A DNA stretch of 64,000 nt from JAGPCK01 sp041675505 (GTDB lineage Bacteria; Bacteroidota; Bacteroidia; UKL13-3). Under the pieces are notes generated by a model. That model did not search any database. It worked only from the letters and a program-made list of their open reading frames with translations, and was not told where the DNA came from. How positions within the stretch are numbered: position 1 is the first letter of the stretch; each line of letters starts with the position of its first letter. The DNA is taken from contig JBAYTR010000005.1 in assembly GCA_041675505.1 (NCBI GenBank), positions 1 to 64,000 of the forward strand, in the 5' to 3' direction. A program made the translations under genes and the position numbers. Shown here one piece after another: positions 35,381-44,629 of this stretch.

Positions 35381-35977
35381 TTAACCTGCGCTTTGTGCAA
35401 GCAATTGTTGGTGCAACTTTACCACTTGTTCAATCAGGGAGTGTTCTTCATCATTTTGCAAAAAGTACTGCCCTAGTCGGTTTCTTTCTTTATCAGACAG
35501 TTGATTGTTGATGCGTTGCAGAATGGCTTCGCGGGAGCTGCCATCGCGCTGCATGGTACGTGCAATACGTAACTCCAGCGGAGAGTTGACCACAATTACA
35601 GCATCGAGTTTTTTGTAGGAACCACTTTCAAAAAGCAGTGCGGCTTCTTTTAAGGTGTAGGGTACATTTTTCTGCTGCTTGTGCCAGCGATCGTAATCTT
35701 TTGCTACGGCAGGGTGCACCAGTGCATTCAGTTGTTGCAGTTTGGTGGGGTTGTTAAATACCAATGCAGAGAGGTGAGTACGGTTCAATTCCTGTTGTGC
35801 GGTATACACTTCTTCACCAAACGTTTTGATGAGGGCCTTGCGTAATGGCACATCTTCATTCATCAACGCTTTGGCGCGAGTGTCGGCATAATAAACAGGT
35901 ATGCCCGATAATTCAAACAGGCGGCAGGCCGTAGATTTTCCACTGCCAATACCGCCTGTTATGCCCAGCTTTAACAT
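35381..35977 (-). CDS. coaE: dephospho-CoA kinase
   Basis: 198 aa. It phosphorylates the ribose 3'-OH of dephospho-CoA, the final step of CoA synthesis. The P-loop GGIGSGKST is at residues 8-16. ADTRAKALMNED, LVHPAVAKDY, EAALLFESG and the lid R..RIARTMQRD are as expected. Confidence 0.94.
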   Translation of the reverse strand: MLKLGITGGIGSGKSTACRLFELSGIPVYYADTRAKALMNEDVPLRKALIKTFGEEVYTAQQELNRTHLSALVFNNPTKLQQLNALVHPAVAKDYDRWHKQQKNVPYTLKEAALLFESGSYKKLDAVIVVNSPLELRIARTMQRDGSSREAILQRINNQLSDKERNRLGQYFLQNDEEHSLIEQVVKLHQQLLAQSAG

Positions 35978-35993
35978 GCTGTTGCTTGGTTAA

Positions 35994-36338
35994 TTATTTT
36001 TTGTCTTTAGCGTCTTTGTCCTTATTGGCATTCAACGGTTGTGAGGCTTCCATGGAAACCGCAGTTTTGTCGATACGCAGGCGAGTGCCTTCGCTGTCAA
36101 TAATAAAGTGAGCTTCACCGGCATCAATAATTTTAGCATGAATACCGCCAATGGTAATCACTTTATCGCCTTTGCCTAAAGTTTCGCGAAACTTCTTTTG
36201 CTGCTTGCTTTTGCGCATCTGGGGTAAAATCATGAATACATAAAATACCACCATAATGAGGCCCAGCATAATGAGCTGTCCCATTCCACCGCCCTGCGCT
36301 CCGCCTTGTGCGGCTAATACAACTGAAATCATGTTCAT
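35994..36338 (-). CDS. yajC: Sec translocase accessory subunit YajC
   Basis: 114 aa. One N-terminal membrane helix (about 20-40, LIMLGLIMVVFYVFMILPQ) followed by the RKSKQQKKFRETLGKGDKVITIGGIHAKI domain typical of YajC. It binds SecDF near the SecYEG channel. It lies 10 nt after DUF1573 and 16 nt before coaE on the same strand. Confidence 0.93.
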   Translation of the reverse strand: MNMISVVLAAQGGAQGGGMGQLIMLGLIMVVFYVFMILPQMRKSKQQKKFRETLGKGDKVITIGGIHAKIIDAGEAHFIIDSEGTRLRIDKTAVSMEASQPLNANKDKDAKDKK

Positions 36339-36348
36339 ATACGTGTGT

Positions 36349-36801
36349 TTATTGTTTTGCTGTTACATCACCTTTTATGTGCAACTCCTTAATAGAAGGT
36401 TCACAATTGGTGGTGAGGGTGACCATTTTGTCTTGTATTCCGCTTTTGCCGTTGCTGTCAAACTTCACATCAATCTTCGCACTTTCACCCGCTTTAATGG
36501 GGTGGCGCGGATAATCAGGTACAGTGCAACCGCAACTGGCAGTGGCATTGGAAATAATCAAATCGCTGCCTCCGTTGTTGGTGAATTCAAAGCTGTAAGT
36601 TACAACCTCGCCTGCGGTAATTTTACCAAAATTGTACTCGGTATTTTTGAATTCAATGTTGGGAAGTGAGGCAGGGTCGGCTTTTTCGCTGGCTGATTGT
36701 GAGTTGGACACTACATCGGTAGAAATTTTACCTTCTCCGGAGTTTCCGCAGGCACTGAATAGGAGTGCTGAAGTGGCAATTGAAAATAGTAATTGTTTCA
36801 T
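36349..36801 (-). CDS. DUF1573 lipoprotein
   Basis: 150 aa. The signal peptide has lipobox ALLFSAC (Cys18). The mature part contains an Ig-like beta-sandwich of the DUF1573/ASPM-SPD-2-Hydin type (IEFKNTEYNFGKITAGEVV, then SFEFTNNGGSDLIISNATASCGCTV) with the conserved SCGC. It is very common in Bacteroidota, and the function is unknown. TATTTTTG at 36823-36816 on the - strand is a possible -7 box 14 nt before the ATG. Confidence 0.85.
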   Translation of the reverse strand: MKQLLFSIATSALLFSACGNSGEGKISTDVVSNSQSASEKADPASLPNIEFKNTEYNFGKITAGEVVTYSFEFTNNGGSDLIISNATASCGCTVPDYPRHPIKAGESAKIDVKFDSNGKSGIQDKMVTLTTNCEPSIKELHIKGDVTAKQ

Positions 36802-36833
36802 AATTGTATGGTTTACAAAAATAGTGTTTCTGT

Positions 36834-37775
36834 TTATTCTATTAATCCGCGTCCCTCTTTGTTTAATTTTCCGGTGCTGCGCATTTCTTTCTGCAAGGCA
36901 TCCAATACACCGTTAATAAAGCTTTTACTGTTGGGGGTACTGTATGTTTTGGCAATTTCCAGGTACTCGTTAATGGTTACTTTAACCGGAATAGAAGGGA
37001 AGTGCATCATTTCACACAAGGCCATTTTCATCAGAATAATATCGGTTAAGGCGATGCGTTCAATGTCCCAGTTTTTTGTTTTATCCGAGATAAGGGATGA
37101 TAATTCAGAATTGTAAACAAGGCAACGACCAAACAGTTCTTTACTGAATTGAAAGAGCTCATCTGATTCACTATCGGGTGTGCTGATAAATTCACTGCTG
37201 CCGTCTTTTAACAAACGCAGGCTTCTGTTCACCACACTCATGATAAGTTCTTTGTCATCCTGCCAAGAGATATATACTTCTTCCATCTGGCTGTTAAAAA
37301 ACTCGTTATCCTCGGCCATGCGGTTAAGCAGGTTCTGAATCACCTTGCGGGCATCAGATAAAGAGTTGTCTGATTTGGCTACCAGCGCACGGAAGTCTTC
37401 ATCTTTTTTCAGTTCCACATACACATTGCGCAGCATGTCTTTGTGGGTTGCCCATTTAAGTTTGAGCTTATTGAGGGCATTGTTAAATCCCTGGTGCTGG
37501 TCCAACTCAACTATAAACTGATTTTTGGCAAAAGCGTGGTCTATGTTAATCTCTTTAGCCTCGGGGAAATACTTGGATTGCTCCATTTCAATTTCCAATT
37601 CGGCAATGTGTTTTAAGTCGAGCGGAAGCGCGAGTATAAATAAATAGATGTCGTAAATTTTGAGCAGGTTGGCACGTAGCTGTTTCTCGTAAAAAAGGCG
37701 GTCGGCCTCTTCATCCTGCCAGAAAGAATAGAGCGATTGAAAAACTTTAACCCGTATGAGTCGTCTGTTGAGCAT
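36834..37775 (-). CDS. nusB: transcription antitermination factor NusB
   Basis: 313 aa, about twice the length of E. coli NusB. The N-terminus has MLNRRLIRVKVFQSLYSFWQ, the RNA-binding Arg-rich helix. Residues about 200-300 hold the remaining NusB helices (ELFGRCLVYN, WDIERIALTDIILMKMAL, IPVKVTINEYLEIAKTYSTPNSKSFINGVLD). The long middle helical insertion is normal for Bacteroidota. NusB with NusE helps antitermination of rRNA operons. Confidence 0.9.
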   Translation of the reverse strand: MLNRRLIRVKVFQSLYSFWQDEEADRLFYEKQLRANLLKIYDIYLFILALPLDLKHIAELEIEMEQSKYFPEAKEINIDHAFAKNQFIVELDQHQGFNNALNKLKLKWATHKDMLRNVYVELKKDEDFRALVAKSDNSLSDARKVIQNLLNRMAEDNEFFNSQMEEVYISWQDDKELIMSVVNRSLRLLKDGSSEFISTPDSESDELFQFSKELFGRCLVYNSELSSLISDKTKNWDIERIALTDIILMKMALCEMMHFPSIPVKVTINEYLEIAKTYSTPNSKSFINGVLDALQKEMRSTGKLNKEGRGLIE

Positions 37776-37797
37776 TTATGGTATATAAAGAACTATT

Positions 37798-37827
37798 GAA
37801 GGCCAAACGCAAAAACGTTTGGCCTTC
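37798..37827 (-). terminator. terminator-like hairpin downstream of the dehydrogenase gene
   Basis: gaaggccaaacg (37798-37809) and its perfect complement (37816-37827) enclose the loop caaaaa. A T-rich but interrupted tract follows on the - strand, so termination may be partial and nusB may receive read-through. Confidence 0.6.
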
Positions 37828-37842
37828 GGGTGAAATTTTTTA

Positions 37843-38943
37843 TTAGTAAGTAGAGTGAACGCGCAACATATCGTTGATGCGTTTCTCTGACAGTTTAATG
37901 GCTGCTTCTTGAGTAGGAATTTTGTCTTCGTAGGCTTTCTTGAAAATGCTGAGTGTGGTTTCGTATATTTTCTCAGCCTGTGAATAGGCGCGCTCACGGT
38001 TGTAACCAATGTGCTCTGAGTAAACGTTAATCAATCCACCGGCATTAATCAGAAAGTCGGGAGCGTAAACGATGCCTTTGTCTAACAGCATTTGTCCGTG
38101 TATTTTTTCATCGGCCAGCTGATTGTTGGCAGCACCGGCAATAATCACACATTTCAGGCGGTTAATGGTATCGTTGTTTACGGATGCACCTAAAGCGCAT
38201 GGGGCGTAAATGTCAACTGTTTGGTCATAAATGTCGTTCATGCCCACCACAGTAGCACCCAATTTATCAGCATAATGTTTTAAAGCGCCTTCGTTAATGT
38301 CTGTAATCACCAGTTTTGCACCTTCTTTGTGTAAGTGTTCCAGCAGGTGACCACCCACTTTACCTACACCCTGAACGGCAATTTTCTTTCCGGCTAAGCT
38401 ATCATTGCCCCAAACCTGTTTGGCCGAAGCTTTAATTCCCATGTATACGCCATAAGCTGTAACAGGAGAAGGATCTCCGCCACCGCCCATGCTTTCAGGC
38501 AAACCCACCACGTGGTCGGTTTCCATGTTGATGTATTCCATATCAAGGGTAGTAGTACCCACGTCTTCAGCGGTGATGTATTTTCCGTTCAGGTTTTCTA
38601 CAAAACGCCCGAATTTACGCATCAGGGCCTCTGTTTTTTGAGTGCCTGCATCGCCAATAATTACGGCTTTTGCTCCACCCAGATTTAAACCTGAGATGGC
38701 AGCTTTGTAAGTCATTCCGCGCGACAAACGTAAAACGTCTGTTATTGCTTCAGCATCATTTTTGTAAGCCCACATACGTGTACCTCCTAAACCCGGCCCA
38801 AGAACCGTGTTGTGGATAGCGATAATGGCACGCAATCCCGTGTGCTTATCCTGGCAAAACACCAGTTTTTCATGATCATAGGTTGACAGGCTATCAAATA
38901 ACCTGATGTCTTTCATTTCTACGGCTTCTTTTAACTCGGACAT
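37843..38943 (-). CDS. Leu/Phe/Val-type amino acid dehydrogenase
   Basis: 366 aa from the ATG at 38943 (a TTG two codons upstream is possible). It belongs to the Glu/Leu/Phe/Val dehydrogenase family, which oxidatively deaminates branched-chain amino acids with NAD+. The catalytic Lys80 and Lys92 lie in RLSRGMTYKAAISGLNLGGAKAVI, the substrate glycines in GPGLGGTRMW, and the Rossmann motif in VQGVGKVGGHLLEHL. Leucine is the most likely substrate by resemblance, but this is not certain. It is divergent from the ABC exporter. Confidence 0.88.
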   Translation of the reverse strand: MSELKEAVEMKDIRLFDSLSTYDHEKLVFCQDKHTGLRAIIAIHNTVLGPGLGGTRMWAYKNDAEAITDVLRLSRGMTYKAAISGLNLGGAKAVIIGDAGTQKTEALMRKFGRFVENLNGKYITAEDVGTTTLDMEYINMETDHVVGLPESMGGGGDPSPVTAYGVYMGIKASAKQVWGNDSLAGKKIAVQGVGKVGGHLLEHLHKEGAKLVITDINEGALKHYADKLGATVVGMNDIYDQTVDIYAPCALGASVNNDTINRLKCVIIAGAANNQLADEKIHGQMLLDKGIVYAPDFLINAGGLINVYSEHIGYNRERAYSQAEKIYETTLSIFKKAYEDKIPTQEAAIKLSEKRINDMLRVHSTY

Positions 38944-38977
38944 TCTCAATATGTATTAGGATAGTACTAAATTTGCG

Positions 38978-38985
38978 CAAAAGTA
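38978..38985 (-). promoter_or_regulatory. -7 promoter box TACTTTTG for the dehydrogenase
   Basis: It fits TAnnTTTG on the - strand and lies 34 nt before the ATG. A + strand TAAATTTG at 38968-38975 sits beside it and could serve the divergent exporter. Clear -33 boxes were not found. Confidence 0.35.
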
Positions 38986-39020
38986 AGGTATATTTTCAAT
39001 TCTACATAACCCATAAATAA

Positions 39021-40829
39021 TTGCGTCCGCTTCGTCATTTAAATAAGTATTTCCTCAAGTACAAGTCATATCTGCTGTGGGGTTTCCTCTTTGTTACACT
39101 CTCCAATCTTTTCGGAGTATTTCCTGCTCAGGCAGTAAGGGTAGCGTTTGATATGCTGGCCGACAGTATTCTGCTGTACCGCACACTCAACGGTTTTGCT
39201 TTGCAAAGTTCGGTGTATGATGTGTTTGTGGTATTGCTGCTCTATTTCGCCTTTATGGTATTGTTATTCAATGTGATAAAAGGCGTGTTCATGTATTTTA
39301 TGCGGCAAACACTCATTGTAATGTCTAGACACATTGAGTTCGACATGAAAAATGAAATTTTTGCCCATTACCAGCAATTGTCGCCCGGCTTTTACCGTAA
39401 ACAAAATACGGGAGATTTAATGGCCCGCATAAGCGAGGATGTGAGCCGTGTGAGAATGTATGCGGGGCCGGCCATTATGTATACCATGAATTTAGTCACC
39501 ACTTTTGTACTGGTGATAAGTGTGATGCTACAGGTAAATGCCACGCTCACCTTATACGTATTACTGCCCCTGCCGTTTTTATCGTTCTCCATTTATTATG
39601 TCAACAACATCATTAACCGTAAAAGTGACGCTATTCAATCGCAGTTGTCGAGCATAACTTCGTTTGTACAGGAGAGCATGTCGGGCATCAGGGTAATCAA
39701 ATCTTTTGCGGTGGAAGAGGCCATGCTCCATAATTTTGAGAAAGAAAGTGAACTGTACAAAAAGAAAAGTCTTTCACTGGCCAAAGTAGACTCGATGTTT
39801 TTCCCCCTCATGATGTTACTGGTAGGTTTGAGCACTTTAATTACGGTATACGCTGGCGGGGTTCAGGTACTCAACGGCACCATTACCACAGGTAATATTG
39901 CTGAGTTTATTTTATATGTGAACATGCTTACCTGGCCGGTGGCTTCTTTGGGGTGGGTAACTTCCATTATTCAACGGGCATCGGCTTCACAGCAACGTAT
40001 CAATGAATTTTTGGGCACCCTGCCTGAGATTAAATCGGTGAATAATGAACCGGTTAATTTTGAGAAGGAAATCCGTTTGGAAAGGGTGTCATTCCGTTAT
40101 TTGACTGACGGGCCTGATGTGCTCAACAATATTTCTTTTGTGCTGCCCAAGGGCAAAACCACGGCTATCATTGGTGCAACAGGTAGCGGCAAGAGTACAC
40201 TGGCCGCTTTACTTATGCGCATGTATGATGTTACTGAAGGCAAAATAACTGTTGACGGAAAAGACATCAAACAGATTAATCTGGACGCATTCCGGCAAAA
40301 AGCGGCCTTTGTGCCGCAGGAAGTTTTCCTTTTCTCCGATACCATTTACAACAACATCCGTTTTGGTATCAGCGGTCAGGACACGGACGATTTACGCGAA
40401 CGAGTGCAGCAAGCGGCCCGCATGGCCTCAGTAGAAAAGAATATTCTCGACTTTCCCAATGCTTATGAAACGGAAGTGGGGGAGCGGGGAGTTACGCTTT
40501 CAGGAGGACAAAAGCAGCGTATTTCTCTGGCTCGTGCCATAGCGCGTAACCCTGAATTACTGGTACTGGACGATTGCCTTTCGGCTATTGATACCAAAAC
40601 GGAGAATGAAATTCTGTCCAACTTCGGGCGACTTTTTAAAGGAAAGACGGTATTTATAATAAGTCACCGGGTTTCCTCAGTACAGCATGCCGATAATATT
40701 ATGGTGCTGGATGAGGGTAAAATAGCTGAACAGGGCACCCATGAGGTATTGATGCGTGAGCAGGGGAAATACTTTCAGATATATCAAAAGCAGCAACAGG
40801 AAGAAGTGCAGGGGAGCGAAAAAAAATAG
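39021..40829 (+). CDS. MsbA-like ABC exporter (fused membrane and ATPase domains)
   Basis: 602 aa, a half-transporter that works as a homodimer. Six transmembrane helices occupy about 20-320. The ATPase domain (about 350-590) has Walker A IIGATGSGKST, Q-loop FVPQEVFLFSDTIYNNI, signature LSGGQKQRISLARA, Walker B LLVLDD and the switch His in IISHR. The catalytic Glu after Walker B is Asp (LDDCLSAID), as in some MRP-like exporters. Such proteins flip lipids or export drugs, and the actual substrate is unknown. TTG start at 39021. Confidence 0.88.
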   Translation: MRPLRHLNKYFLKYKSYLLWGFLFVTLSNLFGVFPAQAVRVAFDMLADSILLYRTLNGFALQSSVYDVFVVLLLYFAFMVLLFNVIKGVFMYFMRQTLIVMSRHIEFDMKNEIFAHYQQLSPGFYRKQNTGDLMARISEDVSRVRMYAGPAIMYTMNLVTTFVLVISVMLQVNATLTLYVLLPLPFLSFSIYYVNNIINRKSDAIQSQLSSITSFVQESMSGIRVIKSFAVEEAMLHNFEKESELYKKKSLSLAKVDSMFFPLMMLLVGLSTLITVYAGGVQVLNGTITTGNIAEFILYVNMLTWPVASLGWVTSIIQRASASQQRINEFLGTLPEIKSVNNEPVNFEKEIRLERVSFRYLTDGPDVLNNISFVLPKGKTTAIIGATGSGKSTLAALLMRMYDVTEGKITVDGKDIKQINLDAFRQKAAFVPQEVFLFSDTIYNNIRFGISGQDTDDLRERVQQAARMASVEKNILDFPNAYETEVGERGVTLSGGQKQRISLARAIARNPELLVLDDCLSAIDTKTENEILSNFGRLFKGKTVFIISHRVSSVQHADNIMVLDEGKIAEQGTHEVLMREQGKYFQIYQKQQQEEVQGSEKK

Positions 40830-40927
40830 TCGGCAGCAAAATGTTTGGAAAATAGCCGGACGTTCAATTATATTTACCCGATAAAACCCAAATTTAGAAC
40901 TATTAGTGAAGATGTAAAATTTTGATT

Positions 40928-41254
40928 ATGGATGATTTCAACAAAAATGACCGACAAGAGATTTATTCTAAAAAAATCAGAGCAGGCAAAAGAACCTACT
41001 TTTTCGATGTGAAGTCTACAAGAGGTAATGATTACTTTCTCACCATTACCGAAAGCACCAAAAAGTTTGAAGACGGCAATTATGTAAAGCATAAAATTTT
41101 TCTGTACAAGGAGGATTTCAGCAAGTTTGTGGATGCCTTGAATGAAACCATTGGCCACATTAAAACAGAACTGATGCCGGAGTACGATTTTGAAGAGTTT
41201 AACCGCAGAAGCGCCTCACAACAATCCGGTAGCGGATTTGAAGATGAGCAGTAA
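40928..41254 (+). CDS. PUR-alpha-like DNA/RNA-binding protein
   Basis: 108 aa from the ATG at 40928. One PUR repeat (about 9-95): YSKKIRAGKRTYFFDVKSTRGNDYFLTITES, then HKIFLYKEDFSKFVDALNETIGHI. Bacterial single-repeat PUR proteins (DUF3276) bind single-stranded nucleic acid as dimers. An acidic, Ser/Gln-rich tail follows. The role in Bacteroidota is not known. It is monocistronic, with a terminator after it. Confidence 0.88.
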   Translation: MDDFNKNDRQEIYSKKIRAGKRTYFFDVKSTRGNDYFLTITESTKKFEDGNYVKHKIFLYKEDFSKFVDALNETIGHIKTELMPEYDFEEFNRRSASQQSGSGFEDEQ

Positions 41255-41280
41255 TGCACTTCTGTTTTAACGATTAAAGG

Positions 41281-41310
41281 AGCCGGTTGTACTACACATC
41301 CGGCTTTTTA
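41281..41310 (+). terminator. intrinsic terminator
   Basis: agccgg (41281-41286) pairs with ccggct (41300-41305), followed by a T-run. Confidence 0.7.
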
Positions 41311-41326
41311 TTTAGCGCAAAAAAAT

Positions 41327-42760
41327 ATGACAAGTAAGAACAATACCACCGCACTGTACACCCTCATTTCCGTTTTCTTTTTCTGGGGTTTTGTAGCGGC
41401 TTCCAATGATATTCTCATTCCCGTTTTTAAAGAAGAACTGCACCTGGAGCAATGGCAGTCGCAAATGGTATCGTTTGCGTTTTATGTGGCCTACACGGTG
41501 GGCTCATTGCTGTATGTGCTGGTATCCAAACTGAGCGGAAAAGATTTGCTCAACAGCATCGGTTACAAAAATGGTATTGCTCTGGGCTTGCTCGTTTCTG
41601 CTACAGGTACTTTATTGTTTTATCCTGCGGCTCAAATGGCTTCGTTCCCGTTAATGATCAGCGGACTGTTTATTGTAGGTTTAGGTTTTTCACTTCAACA
41701 AACTGCAGCCAACCCGCTTATTATTAATTTAGGTGATGCATCTAAAGGTTCGCAACGCCTCAGCTTGGCGGGAGCAATCAATAACGTGGGTACTACCATC
41801 GGTCCGTTGCTCATCAGCTATGCTATTTTTGGCGGAATTGGCAGCTCAACCGATAGCGGAATGGAAAGTGTGAAAGTGCCTTACCTTATACTGGGTGCTG
41901 CGTTTGCCGTGATGGCTTTGGTGTTTAAATTTTCTTCTATTCCTGACCATATAGAAGAAACAGCAGCACAGGAAAAAGCATCGGAGGCCGATACAGCTTC
42001 GGGAGCACTGGCTTTTCCGCAACTGGTGCTGGGTATGATAGCCATATTTGTGTATGTGGGTGTTGAAGTGTCTACCGCCAGTAACTTACCTGAGTTTATG
42101 CGTCAGGAATTGAATGTTGAAACCAGTCAGATTTCTCCCTACATATCCTTGTATTGGGGAAGTTTAATGATAGGCCGTTGGACTGCTTCAGTAGGTGCGT
42201 TTAACCTTACCGGAGTAAAGAAACAAGCCCTGCGCTTGTTGATGCCTTACCTGGCATTTTTATTTTTTCTTGCCGTAAATACAATTGCCGGCAATGAAGT
42301 AACACCCTTTTACGTTTATGCCTTGATTATTTTAGTTATGATAGGAGCAGATATGTTAAGTAAGGATAACCCGGCACGACAGTTATTCATATATTCCGTT
42401 GCCGGAATGGCCGCTCTGTTGATAGGAATGTTATCGAGCGGTTGGGTGAGCGTGTTTGCGTTTATCAGTGTAGGTTTGTTTTGCAGCACGTTGTGGCCTT
42501 GTATTTTTACACTGGCTATTGCAGGTTTGGGTAAGCACACCAACAACGGAGCAGGTATGCTCATCATGATGATTATGGGCGGTGGTATTATCAGTTTGTT
42601 GCAGGGATATTTATCAACGGATAATTTGTTGGGCATTAAATGGAGTTACCTTACCGGTGTGGTTTGTTTTGCTTACCTGGCCTGGTATGCCTATCGGGTG
42701 AAACACATTCTTCACCAACGCGGAATAGATTTTTTACCAACTCAAGGGGGAGGACATTAA
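41327..42760 (+). CDS. sugar MFS transporter, FHS (fucose permease) family
   Basis: 477 aa with 12 predicted transmembrane helices. The N-terminal LISVFFFWGFVAASNDILIPVFK is the hallmark of the fucose/glucose-galactose:H+ symporter family, as are QQTAANPLIINLG (about 130) and LFCSTLWPCIFTLAIAGLGKHTNNGAG (about 385). It imports a hexose by proton or sodium symport; which sugar cannot be told. The stop overlaps the next ATG by one base. pfkA is two genes downstream, consistent with sugar use. Confidence 0.9.
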   Translation: MTSKNNTTALYTLISVFFFWGFVAASNDILIPVFKEELHLEQWQSQMVSFAFYVAYTVGSLLYVLVSKLSGKDLLNSIGYKNGIALGLLVSATGTLLFYPAAQMASFPLMISGLFIVGLGFSLQQTAANPLIINLGDASKGSQRLSLAGAINNVGTTIGPLLISYAIFGGIGSSTDSGMESVKVPYLILGAAFAVMALVFKFSSIPDHIEETAAQEKASEADTASGALAFPQLVLGMIAIFVYVGVEVSTASNLPEFMRQELNVETSQISPYISLYWGSLMIGRWTASVGAFNLTGVKKQALRLLMPYLAFLFFLAVNTIAGNEVTPFYVYALIILVMIGADMLSKDNPARQLFIYSVAGMAALLIGMLSSGWVSVFAFISVGLFCSTLWPCIFTLAIAGLGKHTNNGAGMLIMMIMGGGIISLLQGYLSTDNLLGIKWSYLTGVVCFAYLAWYAYRVKHILHQRGIDFLPTQGGGH

Positions 42761-43575
42761 TGCGATTACTTACCGTATTTTTTCTGCTGCTTATATCTTT
42801 AAGTTCATGTGAGCGAAAGGTGGAAATTACACCTAATCCTCCGCAAGTAGGTTTTAACCGACCGGCTTTCGGTACTACATTTACTTCCGGTAAAATATAT
42901 TTTACTGTGAGGGCCACGTCTACTTCCAAGTTAATGAAAATGGACGTGAGGCGATCACACAACGGGCAACCCGAAACGCAGGATACCGCTTTTGCCATAA
43001 GCGGTGAGCAGTGGGAGTGGCCCTACGTTTTTACTGCGCCTGATACGTCAACAGTGCCCACCACTATTCGCCTGTTTTTTATTGTTACCGATGACAGAGG
43101 AGTTTCTTCCTCGGCTGCTTTTGAAGTTACGCTGGGTAATGAGCCACTGGATTTAAGTGCTGAACGTAACGGAGTTATTTACCACGTGAATGCTGCGGGC
43201 CGGAATGCCCTGTGGGATTTGGTCAACAACACGGCACGTAACCTCAACGACTCAGCCAACAGCGACATGATGAATACTTCTGTTGAAGCAAATGTTTTTA
43301 GCAAAGGATGGAGAGTGCCGCTGCTTACACCCGCCAGTGTGTTTGTAAAAAGTCCTCAGTTTGATTACACCAATGCTACGGTAAAAACGGTTATCAATGC
43401 AATCAATAATCCGTCTTCAGTATTTTCCATTCGCGTAAATGAAGTGGAAGTGGGAGATGTTTTTCTGATGAGTTTGCGTAACGGGGCCGTGGGTGTTTTA
43501 AAAGTTACGCAGATTGATGTGGGAGCAACATCCAATGACCAACGCATAGTATTCACCTACAAAAAACAAGGTTGA
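42760..43575 (+). CDS. lipoprotein of unknown function
   Basis: 271 aa from the ATG at 42760. The lipobox is SLSSC (Cys19). A beta-sandwich-like segment (about 25-125: GTTFTSGKIYFTVRATSTSKLMKM) resembles a fibronectin-III/CalX-like domain. The second half (about 140-271) is alpha/beta and unrecognised. It is co-transcribed with the transporter (overlapping stop and start) and ends 4 nt before pfkA, so it may assist sugar uptake at the envelope. Confidence 0.7.
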   Translation: MRLLTVFFLLLISLSSCERKVEITPNPPQVGFNRPAFGTTFTSGKIYFTVRATSTSKLMKMDVRRSHNGQPETQDTAFAISGEQWEWPYVFTAPDTSTVPTTIRLFFIVTDDRGVSSSAAFEVTLGNEPLDLSAERNGVIYHVNAAGRNALWDLVNNTARNLNDSANSDMMNTSVEANVFSKGWRVPLLTPASVFVKSPQFDYTNATVKTVINAINNPSSVFSIRVNEVEVGDVFLMSLRNGAVGVLKVTQIDVGATSNDQRIVFTYKKQG

Positions 43576-43579
43576 CATC

Positions 43580-44539
43580 ATGAAAAGAATAGGTATACTT
43601 TCTTCAGGCGGAGATGCACCGGGCATGAACGCCTGCATACGTGCAGCAGTAAGAACAGCCTTACATAACCAACTGCAGGTTTACGGTATATACAACGGCT
43701 ATGACGGAATGATTAAAGGCGATATTCAACAGCTCGATTACAAGAGTGTGGCCAATATTATTCAACGTGGCGGAACCATTTTAAAAACATCGCGCAGTGA
43801 ACAATTCAAAACAGAATCGGGACGAACTGCTGCCTATGAGCAACTGAAGAGACAGGGCATAGATGGTTTAATAGCCATTGGCGGTGACGGAACTTTTACC
43901 GGAGCCGAAATATTTTCTCGGGAATTTGATATACCTGTTATCGGAGCTCCGGGTACCATTGACAATGATTTGTTCGGAACGGATTATACCATTGGTTTTG
44001 ATACCGCAGTAAACACCGCCTTAGATGCCATTGACAGAATTCGTGATACTGCAGAGTCGCACGGGCGAACATTTTTTGTAGAAGTAATGGGGCGTGATAC
44101 CGGTTTTATTGCGGTTAATTCAGGCATAGCCGGAGGGGCAGAGTTGGTAGTAATTCCTGAAACGGAAACGAACATGGCCGACATAGACAAAATAATTGCC
44201 AACAGCAAACGCTCCTTCTCCATTTTTGTAGTGGCTGAAGGAGATGAAGCAGGCGGAGCATTTGCGCTGGATAAAAAAATCAAAGCCAATTACCCCGATT
44301 TTCAATCAAGAGTAACCATACTCGGCCACATACAACGAGGCGGTAAACCTTCTGCCTTCGATCGTTTGAATGCCTCATTAATGGGCGCAGGAGCAGTAGA
44401 AGCATTGCTGGCCGGTGAACGAAATAAAATGGTAGGTGTGATAAGCGGTGAAGTTAAACTCACTTCGTTTGCTGATGCCATTGGTAAACGAAAAGAAATT
44501 AATCCGTTCTACCTGCACCTGGCAGAAGTACTCTCCTGA
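43580..44539 (+). CDS. pfkA: ATP-dependent 6-phosphofructokinase
   Basis: 319 aa, the classical bacterial size. It phosphorylates fructose-6-phosphate in glycolysis. Motifs: SSGGDAPGMNACIRA (ATP site), IGGDGTFTGA, the catalytic PGTIDNDLFGTD (Asp in TIDND), MGRDTGFIA and LGHIQRGG. The gene lies in a + strand run with the sugar transporter. Its last 29 nt, including the stop, recur at 45304-45332 with one mismatch. Confidence 0.95.
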   Translation: MKRIGILSSGGDAPGMNACIRAAVRTALHNQLQVYGIYNGYDGMIKGDIQQLDYKSVANIIQRGGTILKTSRSEQFKTESGRTAAYEQLKRQGIDGLIAIGGDGTFTGAEIFSREFDIPVIGAPGTIDNDLFGTDYTIGFDTAVNTALDAIDRIRDTAESHGRTFFVEVMGRDTGFIAVNSGIAGGAELVVIPETETNMADIDKIIANSKRSFSIFVVAEGDEAGGAFALDKKIKANYPDFQSRVTILGHIQRGGKPSAFDRLNASLMGAGAVEALLAGERNKMVGVISGEVKLTSFADAIGKRKEINPFYLHLAEVLS

Positions 44540-44540
44540 G
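44512..44540 (+). repeat. direct repeat, copy 1 (3' end of pfkA)
   Basis: 29 bp beginning cctgcacctggcagaagtac; identical to 45304-45332 at 28 of 29 positions. Similarity continues weakly for about 35 nt (ggct.tttttac.cc..atatt). Confidence 0.85.
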
Positions 44541-44629
44541 TAATATATAGGGCTATTTTTACTCCTAATATTAAACTACTGCATTTCTCCCAAAAAATGC
44601 TTTTACTTTGTGTAAGAAAATAACATACC